Shown: one piece after another, positions 23,014-31,396 of the stretch
Layout: the number at the start of each line of letters is the position of its first letter
Numbering within the stretch: position 1 is the first letter of the stretch
Assembly (NCBI RefSeq): GCF_900176645.1
Contig: NZ_FXAN01000067.1
Span: 1-43,995 of the forward strand
Reading direction: 5' to 3'
Source: Burkholderia singularis
GTDB taxonomy: Bacteria; Pseudomonadota; Gammaproteobacteria; Burkholderiales; Burkholderiaceae
DNA: 43,995 bases
Notes under the pieces: generated by a model
Database searches by the model: none
What the model saw: only the letters and a program-made list of their open reading frames with translations
Told to the model about the DNA's origin: nothing
Made by a program: the position numbers and the translations under genes

Positions 23014-24639
23014 TCAGTGCTCGTCGTCCTCGAGCTGCAACTTCGCGCGCGGCACCCCGGTATGCGCGCCCCAGTAATAGATGACGAGCGCGATCACCGC
23101 GACGGCGCCCGTGTCGTAAGGGTGCGCGAGACGGCCGATGCCGCCGAAGCCGCCGAGATACGACACCGCGATCATCAGCGCGTAGAACGCGATCAGCCAC
23201 AGCGACGAGCGCACCTGTTCGGCCAGGCTCAACTGCTGGGTGGGCGCCCAGCGGCGGCACGCAAGGTAGATCGCGTACATCGCGATCTGCAGGCCGAGCA
23301 GCCACGACACCGTGCTCCAGCCCGACCAGTAGACGATCAGCGCGGCAATCACGAACGATGCCGGGCCGGTGAGCGCGAACGCGCTCGCGCGGAACGGCCG
23401 CGGCAAGTCCGGCGCGGTGCGGCGCAGCGCGGCGACCGATACCGGCGCGAGCGCATAGCTCAGCACGAGCGCGGCCGATACGGTGTTGATCAGCGCTTCC
23501 CATGAGGGGAACGGCAGCGTCCAGAAGATCGCGAGGCCGAACGTGAGCCACAGCCCGGCGCGCGGAATGCCGGAGGCTTCGTCGACGCGCGTGAAGACCT
23601 TGAAGAACGTGCCCGTCTTCGCCCAGCCGTAGACTACGCGCGGCGTCGCGTTCATATAGATGTTGCCGCAGCCGGACGGCGAAATCATCGCATCGGCGAC
23701 AACCATGTACGCGAGCCAGCCGACGCCGAGCGCAAGCGCGATGTCGCGGTACGGCAGCGAGAACGCGTGGCTGACATCGCGCCAGCCGTGCGCGAGCGCC
23801 GCGGCCGGGATGCTGCCGACGAACGCGAGCTGCAACAGCACGTAGATCAGCGTCGACAGCACGATCGACAGAATCAGCGCGATCGGAATCGTGCGCTGCG
23901 GGTTGCGCACCTCGCTCGCGACCGACACGATCGGCGTAAGCCCGAGATACGCGAAAATGATGCCGCCCGCCGACACCGCCATTTCGATGCCTTGCAGGCC
24001 GAACGGGGCGAAGCCGTGCGCGGTCAGATTCGCGGGCCGGAAGAACGTGAACAGCACCGCGATCACCGAGAGCGGCACGATGAACTTGAAGATGCTGATC
24101 ACGTTGTTCGCCTTCGCGAACGTCTTCACGCTCGAATAGTTCAGGTAGAAGAAGAAACAGAGCAGCGCGGCCTGCACGAGCCAGCCGAGCGTCGTCGGGT
24201 TGCTCGATCCTTCGGCGGTGAGCCCCGCAAACCACGCGGCCGCATACTGGCGCGCCGCGACAACTTCGATCGCGATCAGGCTGGAGAACGCGATCAGTGT
24301 GATCGCGCCCATCAGGTAGCCGAGCAGCGGGCCGTGCGAGAACACCGGATAGCGAACTACGCCGCCCGCGCGCGGCAGCGCGGCGCCCAGTTCGCAGTAG
24401 ACAATGCCCAGCAGCAGCACCGCGAAGCCGCCGATCAGCCAGGACAGGATGCCTGCCGGCCCCGCGATCGTCGATACGTGGCTCGCGGCGAACAGCCATC
24501 CCGATCCGAAGATCGCGCCCAGCCCGATGAACGTGAGATCGGTCAGCGAAAGCTGCTTCTTGAATTGGCCTCGGCTCGCGCCGGACGGCGCGGCAGGGGA
24601 AAGCGGTATGGATGGTTGCGCGTTGCCTTGGCTTGGCAT
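23014..24639 (-). CDS. APC-superfamily amino-acid permease
   Basis: 541 aa with about 12 to 14 membrane helices. The TM1 region LTFIGLGAIFGSGWLFAA carries the glycine-rich GAIFGSG motif that holds the amino-acid backbone in APC transporters, and TM6 has GIIFAYLGLTPIVSVASEV. Charged, polar ends (last residues LEDDEH) are cytoplasmic. AGGAGA precedes ATG 24639. Location between the pyrroline deaminase and the semialdehyde dehydrogenase strongly suggests it imports hydroxyproline, probably with protons; that substrate is from context, not motif. Confidence 0.85.
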   Translation of the reverse strand: MPSQGNAQPSIPLSPAAPSGASRGQFKKQLSLTDLTFIGLGAIFGSGWLFAASHVSTIAGPAGILSWLIGGFAVLLLGIVYCELGAALPRAGGVVRYPVFSHGPLLGYLMGAITLIAFSSLIAIEVVAARQYAAAWFAGLTAEGSSNPTTLGWLVQAALLCFFFYLNYSSVKTFAKANNVISIFKFIVPLSVIAVLFTFFRPANLTAHGFAPFGLQGIEMAVSAGGIIFAYLGLTPIVSVASEVRNPQRTIPIALILSIVLSTLIYVLLQLAFVGSIPAAALAHGWRDVSHAFSLPYRDIALALGVGWLAYMVVADAMISPSGCGNIYMNATPRVVYGWAKTGTFFKVFTRVDEASGIPRAGLWLTFGLAIFWTLPFPSWEALINTVSAALVLSYALAPVSVAALRRTAPDLPRPFRASAFALTGPASFVIAALIVYWSGWSTVSWLLGLQIAMYAIYLACRRWAPTQQLSLAEQVRSSLWLIAFYALMIAVSYLGGFGGIGRLAHPYDTGAVAVIALVIYYWGAHTGVPRAKLQLEDDEH

Positions 24640-24902
24640 GGGCTTGTCTCCTGATGTCTTCGTTTTGGTGCGTGCGGCGGCTGCCGCTGGCCCGCGCCGG
24701 CTGGCGGACGAATCGGCGAGCGGACGCGTGCTGACGCAATGCCGGCGCGGGCGACAAACGCGTCGCTGCGCTCGCGCGGCGGCCGCCCGCGCCGGCCCGG
24801 CCGGCTCACCGTCTCGGGCAGGCCCGGCTGCGGCGGCGCGCCATTACATGCGGATGACTTCGCGCGGTAACGGGCCGGCAGCCCGCAACCGGCGTTCGCC
24901 GC

Positions 24903-25823
24903 TCAAAGACCGACGTCCGGCAGCGCCGGGCGATTCGCGAGCGCCTGCGCGACGATCGCCTTGACCTCGTCGAGCGCTTGGCCTTGCAGCGCGAGGCGCG
25001 GCGGGCGCGTGAGCGCGCTGCCGCGGCCCATCAGCTCTTCGCACAGCTTGATGCACTGAACGAGATCCGGCCGAGCATCGAGGTGCAGCAGCGGCATGAA
25101 CCACCGGTACAGCGCGAGCGCCTCCTCGAAGCGCTTCTGCTTGGCAAGGCGAAACAGCGTCTCGCCCTCTTTCGGAAACGCGTTCGACATCCCCGATACC
25201 CAGCCTTGCGCGCCGAGCGCAATGCTTTCGAGCACCACGTCGTCGAGCCCGGCGAACAGCACGAAGCGATCGCCGAGCGCGTTGCGCAGATCGATGAAGC
25301 GGCGGGTGTCGCCCGACGAATCCTTGAAGCAGACGATGTTGTCGCAATCCTGAAGCGCGATCAGCACGTCGGGCGTTACGTCGTTCTTGTAGACCGGTGG
25401 GTTGTTGTAGACCATCACCGGCAAATCGGTGCTGGCCGCGACCGCGCGGAAGTGCGCGGCCGTTTCGCGCGGCGTGGCCGAATAGACGAGCGCGGGCATC
25501 ACCATCACGCCGTCGACGCCGGCGCGCGCCGCCTCGCGTACCGTGTCGCATGCGAACTGCGTCGTGAATTCGGCGATGCCGGCGACCACCGGCACCTTGC
25601 CGCCCGCGGCATCGCGCGCCGCTTCGATCACCGCGCGTTTTTCCGACGTGCTCAGCGACGTGTTCTCGCCGACCGTGCCGCAGACGACGAGGCCCGACAC
25701 GCCGTCGTTCACCAGGTTTTTCACGACGCGGTGCGTCGCGTCGACGTCCAGCGAAAAGTCCGGCTTGAACTGGGTGCTGACGGCGGGGAACACCCCGCTC
25801 CATTGAATGGCATGACCGCTCAC
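24903..25823 (-). CDS. lhpC: Delta1-pyrroline-4-hydroxy-2-carboxylate deaminase (DapA family)
   Basis: 306 aa, (beta/alpha)8 class I aldolase-like enzyme of the DHDPS family. It dehydrates and deaminates pyrroline-4-hydroxy-2-carboxylate to alpha-ketoglutaric semialdehyde. Family residues: GTVGEN (49-54) for carboxylate binding, catalytic tyrosine Y139 in VYNNPPVY and Schiff-base lysine K167 in VCFKDSSGD. I start at GTG 25823, preceded by AGGAGA. The frame stays open far upstream, but that sequence is antisense to the epimerase gene and not credible. It is first in the minus-strand arm, divergent from the epimerase gene, with the shared control region 25824-26051. Confidence 0.88.
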   Translation of the reverse strand: MSGHAIQWSGVFPAVSTQFKPDFSLDVDATHRVVKNLVNDGVSGLVVCGTVGENTSLSTSEKRAVIEAARDAAGGKVPVVAGIAEFTTQFACDTVREAARAGVDGVMVMPALVYSATPRETAAHFRAVAASTDLPVMVYNNPPVYKNDVTPDVLIALQDCDNIVCFKDSSGDTRRFIDLRNALGDRFVLFAGLDDVVLESIALGAQGWVSGMSNAFPKEGETLFRLAKQKRFEEALALYRWFMPLLHLDARPDLVQCIKLCEELMGRGSALTRPPRLALQGQALDEVKAIVAQALANRPALPDVGL

Positions 25824-25891
25824 TGAAAATCTCCTGCGTTCGAATGGGATGGCCGACGCGAACTGTCGGTGAGGCATCCAGTATTGCCGTC

Positions 25892-25918
25892 GAAAAGCCG
25901 TGGCGCTTGAGGCTTTTC
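25892..25918. promoter_or_regulatory. Inverted repeat GAAAAGCC-N11-GGCTTTTC in the divergent promoter region
   Basis: Perfect 8-bp arms at 25892-25899 and 25911-25918, in the 228-base region between the two divergent hydroxyproline operons. The spacing of about two helical turns centre-to-centre suits a dimeric regulator. It is not followed by a T-run in the plus direction. Confidence 0.45.
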
Positions 25919-25933
25919 CAACCGTGAAAAGAT

Positions 25934-25967
25934 GAAATCGGCACAGCCGCCCGCTTGTGCCGATTTC
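25934..25967. promoter_or_regulatory. Perfect 12-bp inverted repeat in the divergent promoter region
   Basis: GAAATCGGCACA (25934-25945) and TGTGCCGATTTC (25956-25967) are exact reverse complements around a 10-base loop. It lies 85 bases before the epimerase start. It could be an operator for the PAS-AraC regulator or a stem-loop in the mRNA leader. It is too long to expect by chance. Confidence 0.6.
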
Positions 25968-26051
25968 GTCGCGCGCATCATCGAAAACCCACAAGCGGCC
26001 GGACGTCCGACGCGGGAAGCTATGCATCTTTCCACCTCGAATCGACGCAAT

Positions 26052-26984
26052 ATGAAGCGCATCCACATCATCGATTCGCATACGGGCGGCGAGCCCACGC
26101 GCGTTGTCGTAGACGGTTTTCCGGCGCTGGGCGACGCGCCGATGGCCGAGCGTCTCGCGACGCTTGCACGCGAGCACGACCGCTATCGGACCGCGTGCAT
26201 CGTCGAGCCGCGCGGCAGCGACGTGCTGGTCGGCGCGCTGTTGTGCGAGCCGGTCTCGGCCAGCGCCGCGGCGGGCGTGATCTTCTTCAATAACGCCGGT
26301 TATCTCGGCATGTGCGGGCATGGGACGATCGGCGTCGTGCGCACGCTGCATTATCTGGGCCGTATCGCGCCGGGCGTGCACCGGATCGAGACGCCCGTGG
26401 GCGACGTCCACGCGACGCTGCACGACGATCTGTCGGTCAGCGTGCGCAACGTGCGCGCGTATCGGTACCGGCGGGGCGTCGTCGTCGACGTGCCGGGGCA
26501 CGGCACGGTGACGGGCGATATCGCATGGGGCGGCAACTGGTTTTTCCTCGTCAACGACCACGGCCAGCGCGTCGCGGCAGACAACGTCGCGGCGCTGAGC
26601 GCCTACGCGTCCGCGCTGCGTGCGAGCCTCGAGCGCGCGGGCGTGAGCGGCGAGGGCGGCGCGTTAATCGACCACATCGAACTGTTTGCCGACGATCCCG
26701 AGCACGACAGCCGCAGCTTTGTGCTATGCCCGGGCCTCGCTTACGACCGCTCGCCTTGCGGCACCGGCACGAGCGCGAAGCTCGCGTGCCTGGCCGCGGA
26801 CGGCAAGCTCGCGCCCGGCGCGACATGGCGGCAGGCGAGCGTGATCGGCAGCGTGTTCTCGGCGAGCTACGCGCCCGCCGAAGGCGGCGTCGTACCGACG
26901 ATCCGCGGCCGCGCGCACCTGAGCGCCGAGGCGACGCTCTTGATCGAGGACGACGATCCGTTCGGCTGGGGCATCGTTTCGTGA
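26052..26984 (+). CDS. lhpA: 4-hydroxyproline 2-epimerase
   Basis: 310 aa proline-racemase-fold enzyme that interconverts trans-4-hydroxy-L-proline and cis-4-hydroxy-D-proline without cofactor. Both catalytic acid/base cysteines are present: C88 (GMCGHGT) and C236 (SPCGTGTSA). A Cys/Cys pair marks epimerases or racemases, whereas hydroxyproline dehydratases have Thr at the second site. The start at ATG 26052 gives the canonical [15 protein letters not shown]. No clear Shine-Dalgarno is visible; ATG 26022 is a weaker alternative. Its stop overlaps the GTG of the next gene by 4 bases, so the arm is translationally coupled. Confidence 0.93.
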   Translation: MKRIHIIDSHTGGEPTRVVVDGFPALGDAPMAERLATLAREHDRYRTACIVEPRGSDVLVGALLCEPVSASAAAGVIFFNNAGYLGMCGHGTIGVVRTLHYLGRIAPGVHRIETPVGDVHATLHDDLSVSVRNVRAYRYRRGVVVDVPGHGTVTGDIAWGGNWFFLVNDHGQRVAADNVAALSAYASALRASLERAGVSGEGGALIDHIELFADDPEHDSRSFVLCPGLAYDRSPCGTGTSAKLACLAADGKLAPGATWRQASVIGSVFSASYAPAEGGVVPTIRGRAHLSAEATLLIEDDDPFGWGIVS

Positions 26985-28123
26985 ACCTCGCGCATGATTC
27001 GCAGGCCGATGTCGTGGTGATCGGCGCGGGCATCGTCGGTGCCGCGTGCGCGCACGAATTCGCGCTGCGCGGGCTGCGCGTGCTGGTCGTCGACGACGGC
27101 CGGGGCGGCGCGACCGGCGCGGGGATGGGCCACCTCGTTGCGATGGACGGCAGCGCCGCCGAACTGGCGCTCGCACATTACTCGATCGGGCTGTGGAACG
27201 CGCTGCGCGATGCGATGCCCGAGGCGTGCGCATACCGCAATTGCGGCACGCTGTGGCTTGCGGCCGATGCGCACGAAATGGATCTCGCGCGCGCGAAGCA
27301 AGCCGCGCTTGCCGAGCACGGCGTGGCGGGCGAGCTGATCGGGCGCGCTGCGCTCGCCGCGCTCGAACCGATGCTGCGTGCGGATCTCGGCGGCGCGCTG
27401 AGGATTGCCGGCGACGGCATCCTGTACGCGCCCGCCGCCGCGCAATGGCTGCTGTCCCGGCTGCCGGGCGTGACGGTGCGTCGCGCGAAGGCGGTGGCCG
27501 TCGAAGGCGCGAGCGTGACGCTCGACGGCGGCCGCACGCTGCGCGCGGCGCACGTCGTCGTCGCGAACGGCGTTGCCGCGCGCGAGCTGCTGCCCGAGCT
27601 GCCGCTCGTGCCGAAGAAGGGGCATCTGGTGATCACCGACCGCTATCCGGCGCGGGTGTCGCATCAACTCGTCGAGCTGGGCTATGCGGCGAGCGCGCAT
27701 GCAAGCGGCGGCACGTCGGTCGCATTCAATGTGCAGCCCAGACCCACCGGTCAGTTGTTGATCGGTTCGTCGCGGCAGTTCGGCACCGACGAGCCGGGCG
27801 TCGAGATGCCCGTGCTCGGACGGATGTTGCGCCGCGCGATCCATTATTTGCCCGCACTTGCCGATCTCAATGGCATCCGCGCATGGACGGGCTTTCGCTC
27901 GGCCAGCCCCGATGGCCTGCCGCTGCTCGGCGAGCATCCGTCGCAGCCCGGCCTGTGGCTCGCGCTCGGGCACGAGGGGCTCGGTGTGACCACCGCGCCC
28001 GGCAGCGCGCGCGTGCTGGCCGCGCGAATGTTCGGCGAGCGCGCGGCGATCGACGTCGAGCCGTTTTCGCCGGGGCGTTTCCTGCCGACGCCGGGCATCG
28101 CGGCAAGCGGAGCGTTGCAATGA
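26981..28123 (+). CDS. lhpB: D-hydroxyproline dehydrogenase, FAD oxidoreductase subunit
   Basis: 380 aa member of the DAO/glycine-oxidase fold. The FAD-binding N-terminus reads [21 protein letters not shown] (about 10-30), and the C-terminal FAD contact is [18 protein letters not shown]. It oxidises cis-4-hydroxy-D-proline to Delta1-pyrroline-4-hydroxy-2-carboxylate. The GTG start overlaps the epimerase stop (GTGA). Together with the next two overlapping genes it matches the heteromeric LhpB-LhpF-LhpE dehydrogenase described in Pseudomonas aeruginosa, rather than the single-subunit type. Electrons probably pass through the FeS subunit to the respiratory chain. Confidence 0.88.
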   Translation: MNLAHDSQADVVVIGAGIVGAACAHEFALRGLRVLVVDDGRGGATGAGMGHLVAMDGSAAELALAHYSIGLWNALRDAMPEACAYRNCGTLWLAADAHEMDLARAKQAALAEHGVAGELIGRAALAALEPMLRADLGGALRIAGDGILYAPAAAQWLLSRLPGVTVRRAKAVAVEGASVTLDGGRTLRAAHVVVANGVAARELLPELPLVPKKGHLVITDRYPARVSHQLVELGYAASAHASGGTSVAFNVQPRPTGQLLIGSSRQFGTDEPGVEMPVLGRMLRRAIHYLPALADLNGIRAWTGFRSASPDGLPLLGEHPSQPGLWLALGHEGLGVTTAPGSARVLAARMFGERAAIDVEPFSPGRFLPTPGIAASGALQ

Positions 28124-28353
28124 TCATTTATCTGGACCGCCGCGCGCTGGCCGTGGCCGACGGCATGACCGTCGCGGCCGCGATTGCGCTGAGCGGCGAC
28201 GATACGGCCCGCACATCCTGCAGCGGCGCCGCGCGCGCGCCTTTTTGCGGGATGGGGATTTGCCACGAATGCCGGGTGACGGTCGATGGGCGGCGCATGC
28301 TCGCCTGTCAGACGCTTTGCCGCGAAGGCATGCAGGTGGAGCGAACGAGATGA
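28120..28353 (+). CDS. lhpF: D-hydroxyproline dehydrogenase, small (2Fe-2S) subunit
   Basis: 77 aa ferredoxin-like subunit. Cysteines follow the plant-type 2Fe-2S pattern: one in TSCSG, then CGMGICHEC (C-x4-C-x2-C) and a last one near MLACQTLC. It is far shorter than free ferredoxins and resembles the small subunits of hydrogen-cyanide synthase/octopine-type amino-acid dehydrogenases. ATG overlaps the previous stop (ATGA) and its own stop overlaps the next start, so three subunits are made from one coupled message. It links the two flavoprotein subunits. Confidence 0.9.
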   Translation: MIIYLDRRALAVADGMTVAAAIALSGDDTARTSCSGAARAPFCGMGICHECRVTVDGRRMLACQTLCREGMQVERTR

Positions 28354-29642
28354 CGAACGAACGTCGCAGCGTCGATGTGGCGATTATCGGCGCGGGGCCG
28401 GCGGGGCTGGCGGCGGCGCGGGCTGCCGTGCGCGGCGGCCGCACGGTCGCGGTCATCGACGACAATCCGCGGGCGGGCGGGCAAATTTGGCGGCAAGGGC
28501 CCGCCGCCGTGCTGCCGGCGCGGGCCGCCGCCGCGTTCGGCGTGTTGAGCGAGCCGGGTGTGCATTATCTCGCGCTCACGCGCGTCGTTGCCGCGCCTCG
28601 GCCCGGTGCGTTGTTGCTGGAGGACGCGCAGCACGCGCTGCTGCTTGACTACCGGGCGCTGATTCTGTGCTGCGGCGCGCGCGAACTGCTGCTGCCGTTT
28701 CCCGGCTGGACGCTGCCCGGCGTGACGGGCGCGGGCGGCTTGCAGGCGCTGATCAAGGGCGGCTTGCCGGTGCGCGGCGAGCGCATCGTGATCGCGGGCA
28801 GCGGGCCGTTGCTGCTCGCGTCGCTCGCGACGGCGCGGACGGCGGGCGCGCAGGTGGCCGCGCTCGTCGAACAGGCGCCGCGCGCCGCGCTTGCGCGCTT
28901 TGCGCTGTCGCTCGCGGCGGCGCCGGCGAAGCTGGTGCAGGCCGTACGTTTGTCGCGCGGCTTCGTCGGTACGCGCTACCTGACGGGCAGCGTCGTACGC
29001 GCCGCACATGGCGACGCCCGCGTGCGCGCGGTCACGATCGAGCGCGGCGGTGCGCGCGAAACGCTCGATTGCGACCGGCTCGCATGCGGCTACGGCCTGG
29101 TGCCGAATGTCGCGCTTGCGCGCGCGCTCGGCTGCGATGTTCGCGATGGCGTGATCGCGACGCACGGCGCGCAGCGCACGTCGGTCGAGCGGATCTATGC
29201 GGCGGGCGAATGTACGGGAGTGGGCGGCGTCGAGCTTGCGCAGATCGAAGGGGAACTGGCCGGGCTTGCTGCAAGCGGTGCGGATGCGACGCCCGCCGGC
29301 CGCCGGCGGGCCGCCGCGCTGCTGCGCCGCCGCGATGCGTGGCGGCGTTTCGCGGCCCGCGTCGCCGATGCGTTTGCGCTTGGCGCTGCCGCCCGCGCGC
29401 TGCCGCCTGACGACACGCTGTTGTGCCGCTGCGAGGATGTGACGATCGGCGCGGTGCGCGCGCATGCATCGGCGCGTGACGCGAAGCTGGTGACGCGCTG
29501 CGGGATGGGCGCGTGCCAGGGGCGGGTTTGCGGCGCGGCAGCGCACGCGTATTTCGGCTGGGACGACGCGACGCCGCGCGAGCCGTTCTCGCCGGCGCGA
29601 ATCGGCAGCCTGGCTTGCGATGACGCCCGCGCCGAAGCTTGA
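28350..29642 (+). CDS. lhpE: D-hydroxyproline dehydrogenase, large NAD(P)/FAD-type subunit
   Basis: 430 aa. An N-terminal FAD-binding Rossmann fold (VAIIGAGPAGLAAARAAVRGG), a second nucleotide-binding segment (IVIAGSGPLLLASLATA), the AGECTGVGG FAD contact near 290, and a C-terminal BFD-like cysteine domain (LCRCEDV, then CGMGACQGRVCG) that holds another Fe-S cluster. This is the HcnB/OoxA/LhpE architecture of multi-subunit amino-acid dehydrogenases. The start overlaps the small-subunit stop by 4 bases. It ends the catabolic plus-strand arm; the regulator gene follows after 144 bases with its own promoter. Confidence 0.88.
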   Translation: MTNERRSVDVAIIGAGPAGLAAARAAVRGGRTVAVIDDNPRAGGQIWRQGPAAVLPARAAAAFGVLSEPGVHYLALTRVVAAPRPGALLLEDAQHALLLDYRALILCCGARELLLPFPGWTLPGVTGAGGLQALIKGGLPVRGERIVIAGSGPLLLASLATARTAGAQVAALVEQAPRAALARFALSLAAAPAKLVQAVRLSRGFVGTRYLTGSVVRAAHGDARVRAVTIERGGARETLDCDRLACGYGLVPNVALARALGCDVRDGVIATHGAQRTSVERIYAAGECTGVGGVELAQIEGELAGLAASGADATPAGRRRAAALLRRRDAWRRFAARVADAFALGAAARALPPDDTLLCRCEDVTIGAVRAHASARDAKLVTRCGMGACQGRVCGAAAHAYFGWDDATPREPFSPARIGSLACDDARAEA

Positions 29643-29723
29643 CGCCGGCCGGCTGCGTCGCGTCGGAATGCTGCGCGCAGCCGCAAGCGGATCACGGCTG
29701 GAGGCGGCTGCTTCGGTCGCCGC

Positions 29724-29752
29724 TTCATCGCTGCTGTGACGGCTCCTATAAT
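29724..29752 (+). promoter_or_regulatory. Promoter for the PAS-AraC regulator
   Basis: A perfect TATAAT -10 (29747-29752) with a poor -35 (TTCATC, 29724-29729) at 17-bp spacing. Predicted transcription start is about 28 bases before ATG 29787. The weak -35 is compatible with activator dependence. Confidence 0.5.
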
Positions 29753-29786
29753 CGACGCCATCCGTGTCCCGATACACGAGTCTTCC

Positions 29787-30593
29787 ATGATGACCTTGCT
29801 TGCCGTGCCGCCTGCAACCTCGTCCGCCATCCGGCCGGACGACACATCGGACAATACGAGCGACGACGGCTTCGCCGCGCTGCTTGCGCACTTCACGCAG
29901 CTCGAACCGGTGTTCGATGCGCTTCCCGACGTCGCGTTCTTCGTCAAGGACGCGCATGCGCGCTATGCGCTGGTGAACCGCACGCTCGCGCAACGCTGCG
30001 GCTACAAGGACAAACGCGCGTTATACGGCAAGACCGCCGCCGAAGTCTTTCCGATCCGCTTCGGGCGCAGCTATGCGGAGCAGGACCGCGCGATCATCGG
30101 CGGCGGCCGGCCGCTTGCCGACCAGCTCGAATTGCACCTGTACGCGGGCCGCGAGCCTGGCTGGTGCCTGACCTGCAAGGAGCCGCTGCGCGATGCGCGG
30201 GGGCGCATCGTCGGCATCGCCGGGCTGTCGCGCGATCTGCGCGCGCATGAGAGTTCGCACCCGGCCTACAGCCGCATTGCCGACGTGGTGCGCCATATCC
30301 ACGAGCATTACGCCCAGCCGCCGAACCTCAAGCATCTTGCGCAAATGGCGGGGATGTCGGTCGCGCAGCTCGAACGCTATTTCCACAAGGTATTTCATCT
30401 GACCCCGCGGCAGATGCTGCTGAAAGCGCGCCTCGATGCCGCGACGGCGTTTCTCGTCACGCACGACAAGGTCACGGACGTCGCGGCGCTATGCGGCTAT
30501 ACCGATCACAGCGCATTCACGCGGCAGTTCAAGGCGACGGTGGGGGTGACGCCGACCGAGTATCGGCTCGCATTGCAGGAGGGCGGCGCGTAA
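29787..30593 (+). CDS. PAS-domain AraC-family transcriptional regulator
   Basis: 268 aa. Residues about 40-152 form a PAS domain (LPDVAFFVKDAHARYALVNR, then GKTAAEVFP and PLRDARGRIVGIAGLSRDL, the usual PAS end). Residues about 165-262 form the double helix-turn-helix of AraC/XylS (LAQMAGMSVAQLERYFHKVF; ALCGYTDHSAFTRQFKATVG; TPTEYR). It directly follows the hydroxyproline dehydrogenase operon and is the probable activator, as the AraC-type LhpR is in Pseudomonas. The PAS sensor in place of the usual cupin-like effector domain is noteworthy. I start at ATG 29787, after the TATAAT box; an upstream in-frame start would overlap the promoter. ATG 29790 is equally possible. Confidence 0.85.
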   Translation: MMTLLAVPPATSSAIRPDDTSDNTSDDGFAALLAHFTQLEPVFDALPDVAFFVKDAHARYALVNRTLAQRCGYKDKRALYGKTAAEVFPIRFGRSYAEQDRAIIGGGRPLADQLELHLYAGREPGWCLTCKEPLRDARGRIVGIAGLSRDLRAHESSHPAYSRIADVVRHIHEHYAQPPNLKHLAQMAGMSVAQLERYFHKVFHLTPRQMLLKARLDAATAFLVTHDKVTDVAALCGYTDHSAFTRQFKATVGVTPTEYRLALQEGGA

Positions 30594-30687
30594 GCGTGCG
30601 CATTTGTTCCGCGCGTCGGGCTTCGGGCCGGCGCGCGCGGCGATGCGGGAATTCGGATTCGACGGGCGCCGCCGCAGGCCGGAAAGA

Positions 30688-30960
30688 TCAACGGTAGCCG
30701 AGGCCCTTGAGCACGGCCGTGCCGTTTTCCGTCAGACGAAAAGCGGGCGACGAATCGGCATCGGAACTGATTCGTTCGACGAGACCGGCTTCCTGCAGCG
30801 CAGGCAGCTCGGGTTTGGCGTTTGCGCCGATGGGCGCGTGCAGCATGATCAGCAGCGTCGCGATTTCGTGATGGCTCAGCAGGCGGCGCAACATGGTTTT
30901 CGATTTGGCGGGGGGCGCGGTGGTTTGGCCCGCGGCAGACGTATCGTCGACAGGGGTCAT
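30688..30960 (-). CDS. Small winged-helix-like protein of unknown function
   Basis: 90 aa. After a disordered Ser/Thr/Pro-rich start, residues about 25-88 read as helices and a wing: LLSHHEIATLLIMLHAPIG, LPALQEAGLVERISSD, then FRLTENGTAVLKGLG. This pattern resembles a short PadR- or MarR-like winged helix, although it is smaller than those families and has no dimerisation helices. AGGAGA sits before ATG 30960. It may bind DNA or be a helix-packing accessory; I cannot name a family. It is convergent with the PAS-AraC gene. Confidence 0.6.
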   Translation of the reverse strand: MTPVDDTSAAGQTTAPPAKSKTMLRRLLSHHEIATLLIMLHAPIGANAKPELPALQEAGLVERISSDADSSPAFRLTENGTAVLKGLGYR

Positions 30961-31396
30961 TCCATTCTCCTATGCGAACATTGGGACGGATGATGCCGTG
31001 GCTTTCTTAAGCGATGCTTAAAGCGCTCGTGAAAGGGCGGGGCTGTGCCAAACCGCGTGGTCTGACCAAAGCGAATTCGGGTTGCACCGAGGCTGGCGCG
31101 TCGGCGCCTGCTGTGCCGCGGGTGCTATCTCGGGCCGGCCGCACGCACCATCGACGCAAGCGGGGCCGGGGTGTGCGGTGCAGTACGGTTTCAGCCTGAA
31201 CGGCCGTGTCGAAATCGTAGGACGAAAGTGAGGCGAAGCCGGATGCGTCGCGTAGCATTTCGCTTCCAGCACCCAGCGTTCAATACCGGCACGCCCCACG
31301 CGCACCGCCAGCGCCCCCCGTCCGTAGCGGGCCGTCTCGACAGCGAAGGTGCCGCCAGACGCGGCACTCATTGCCCATGCCGCGCCCGCGACTGGC
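30961..31396. other. 436-base gap between the small winged-helix gene and quiC
   Basis: No confident gene. A small palindrome TTAAGC-GAT-GCTTAA (31007-31021) lies 47 bases upstream of the winged-helix gene and could be an operator for it. A minus-strand open frame continues from inside quiC through much of this gap, but it is out of the quiC frame and shows no known domain. Confidence 0.4.

Noticed and set aside
21407..24757. A very long minus-strand open frame of more than 1,100 codons across the dehydrogenase and permease genes
   Set aside because: It is arginine/alanine-rich nonsense in another frame of two well-recognised genes, an effect of high GC. No domain is visible.
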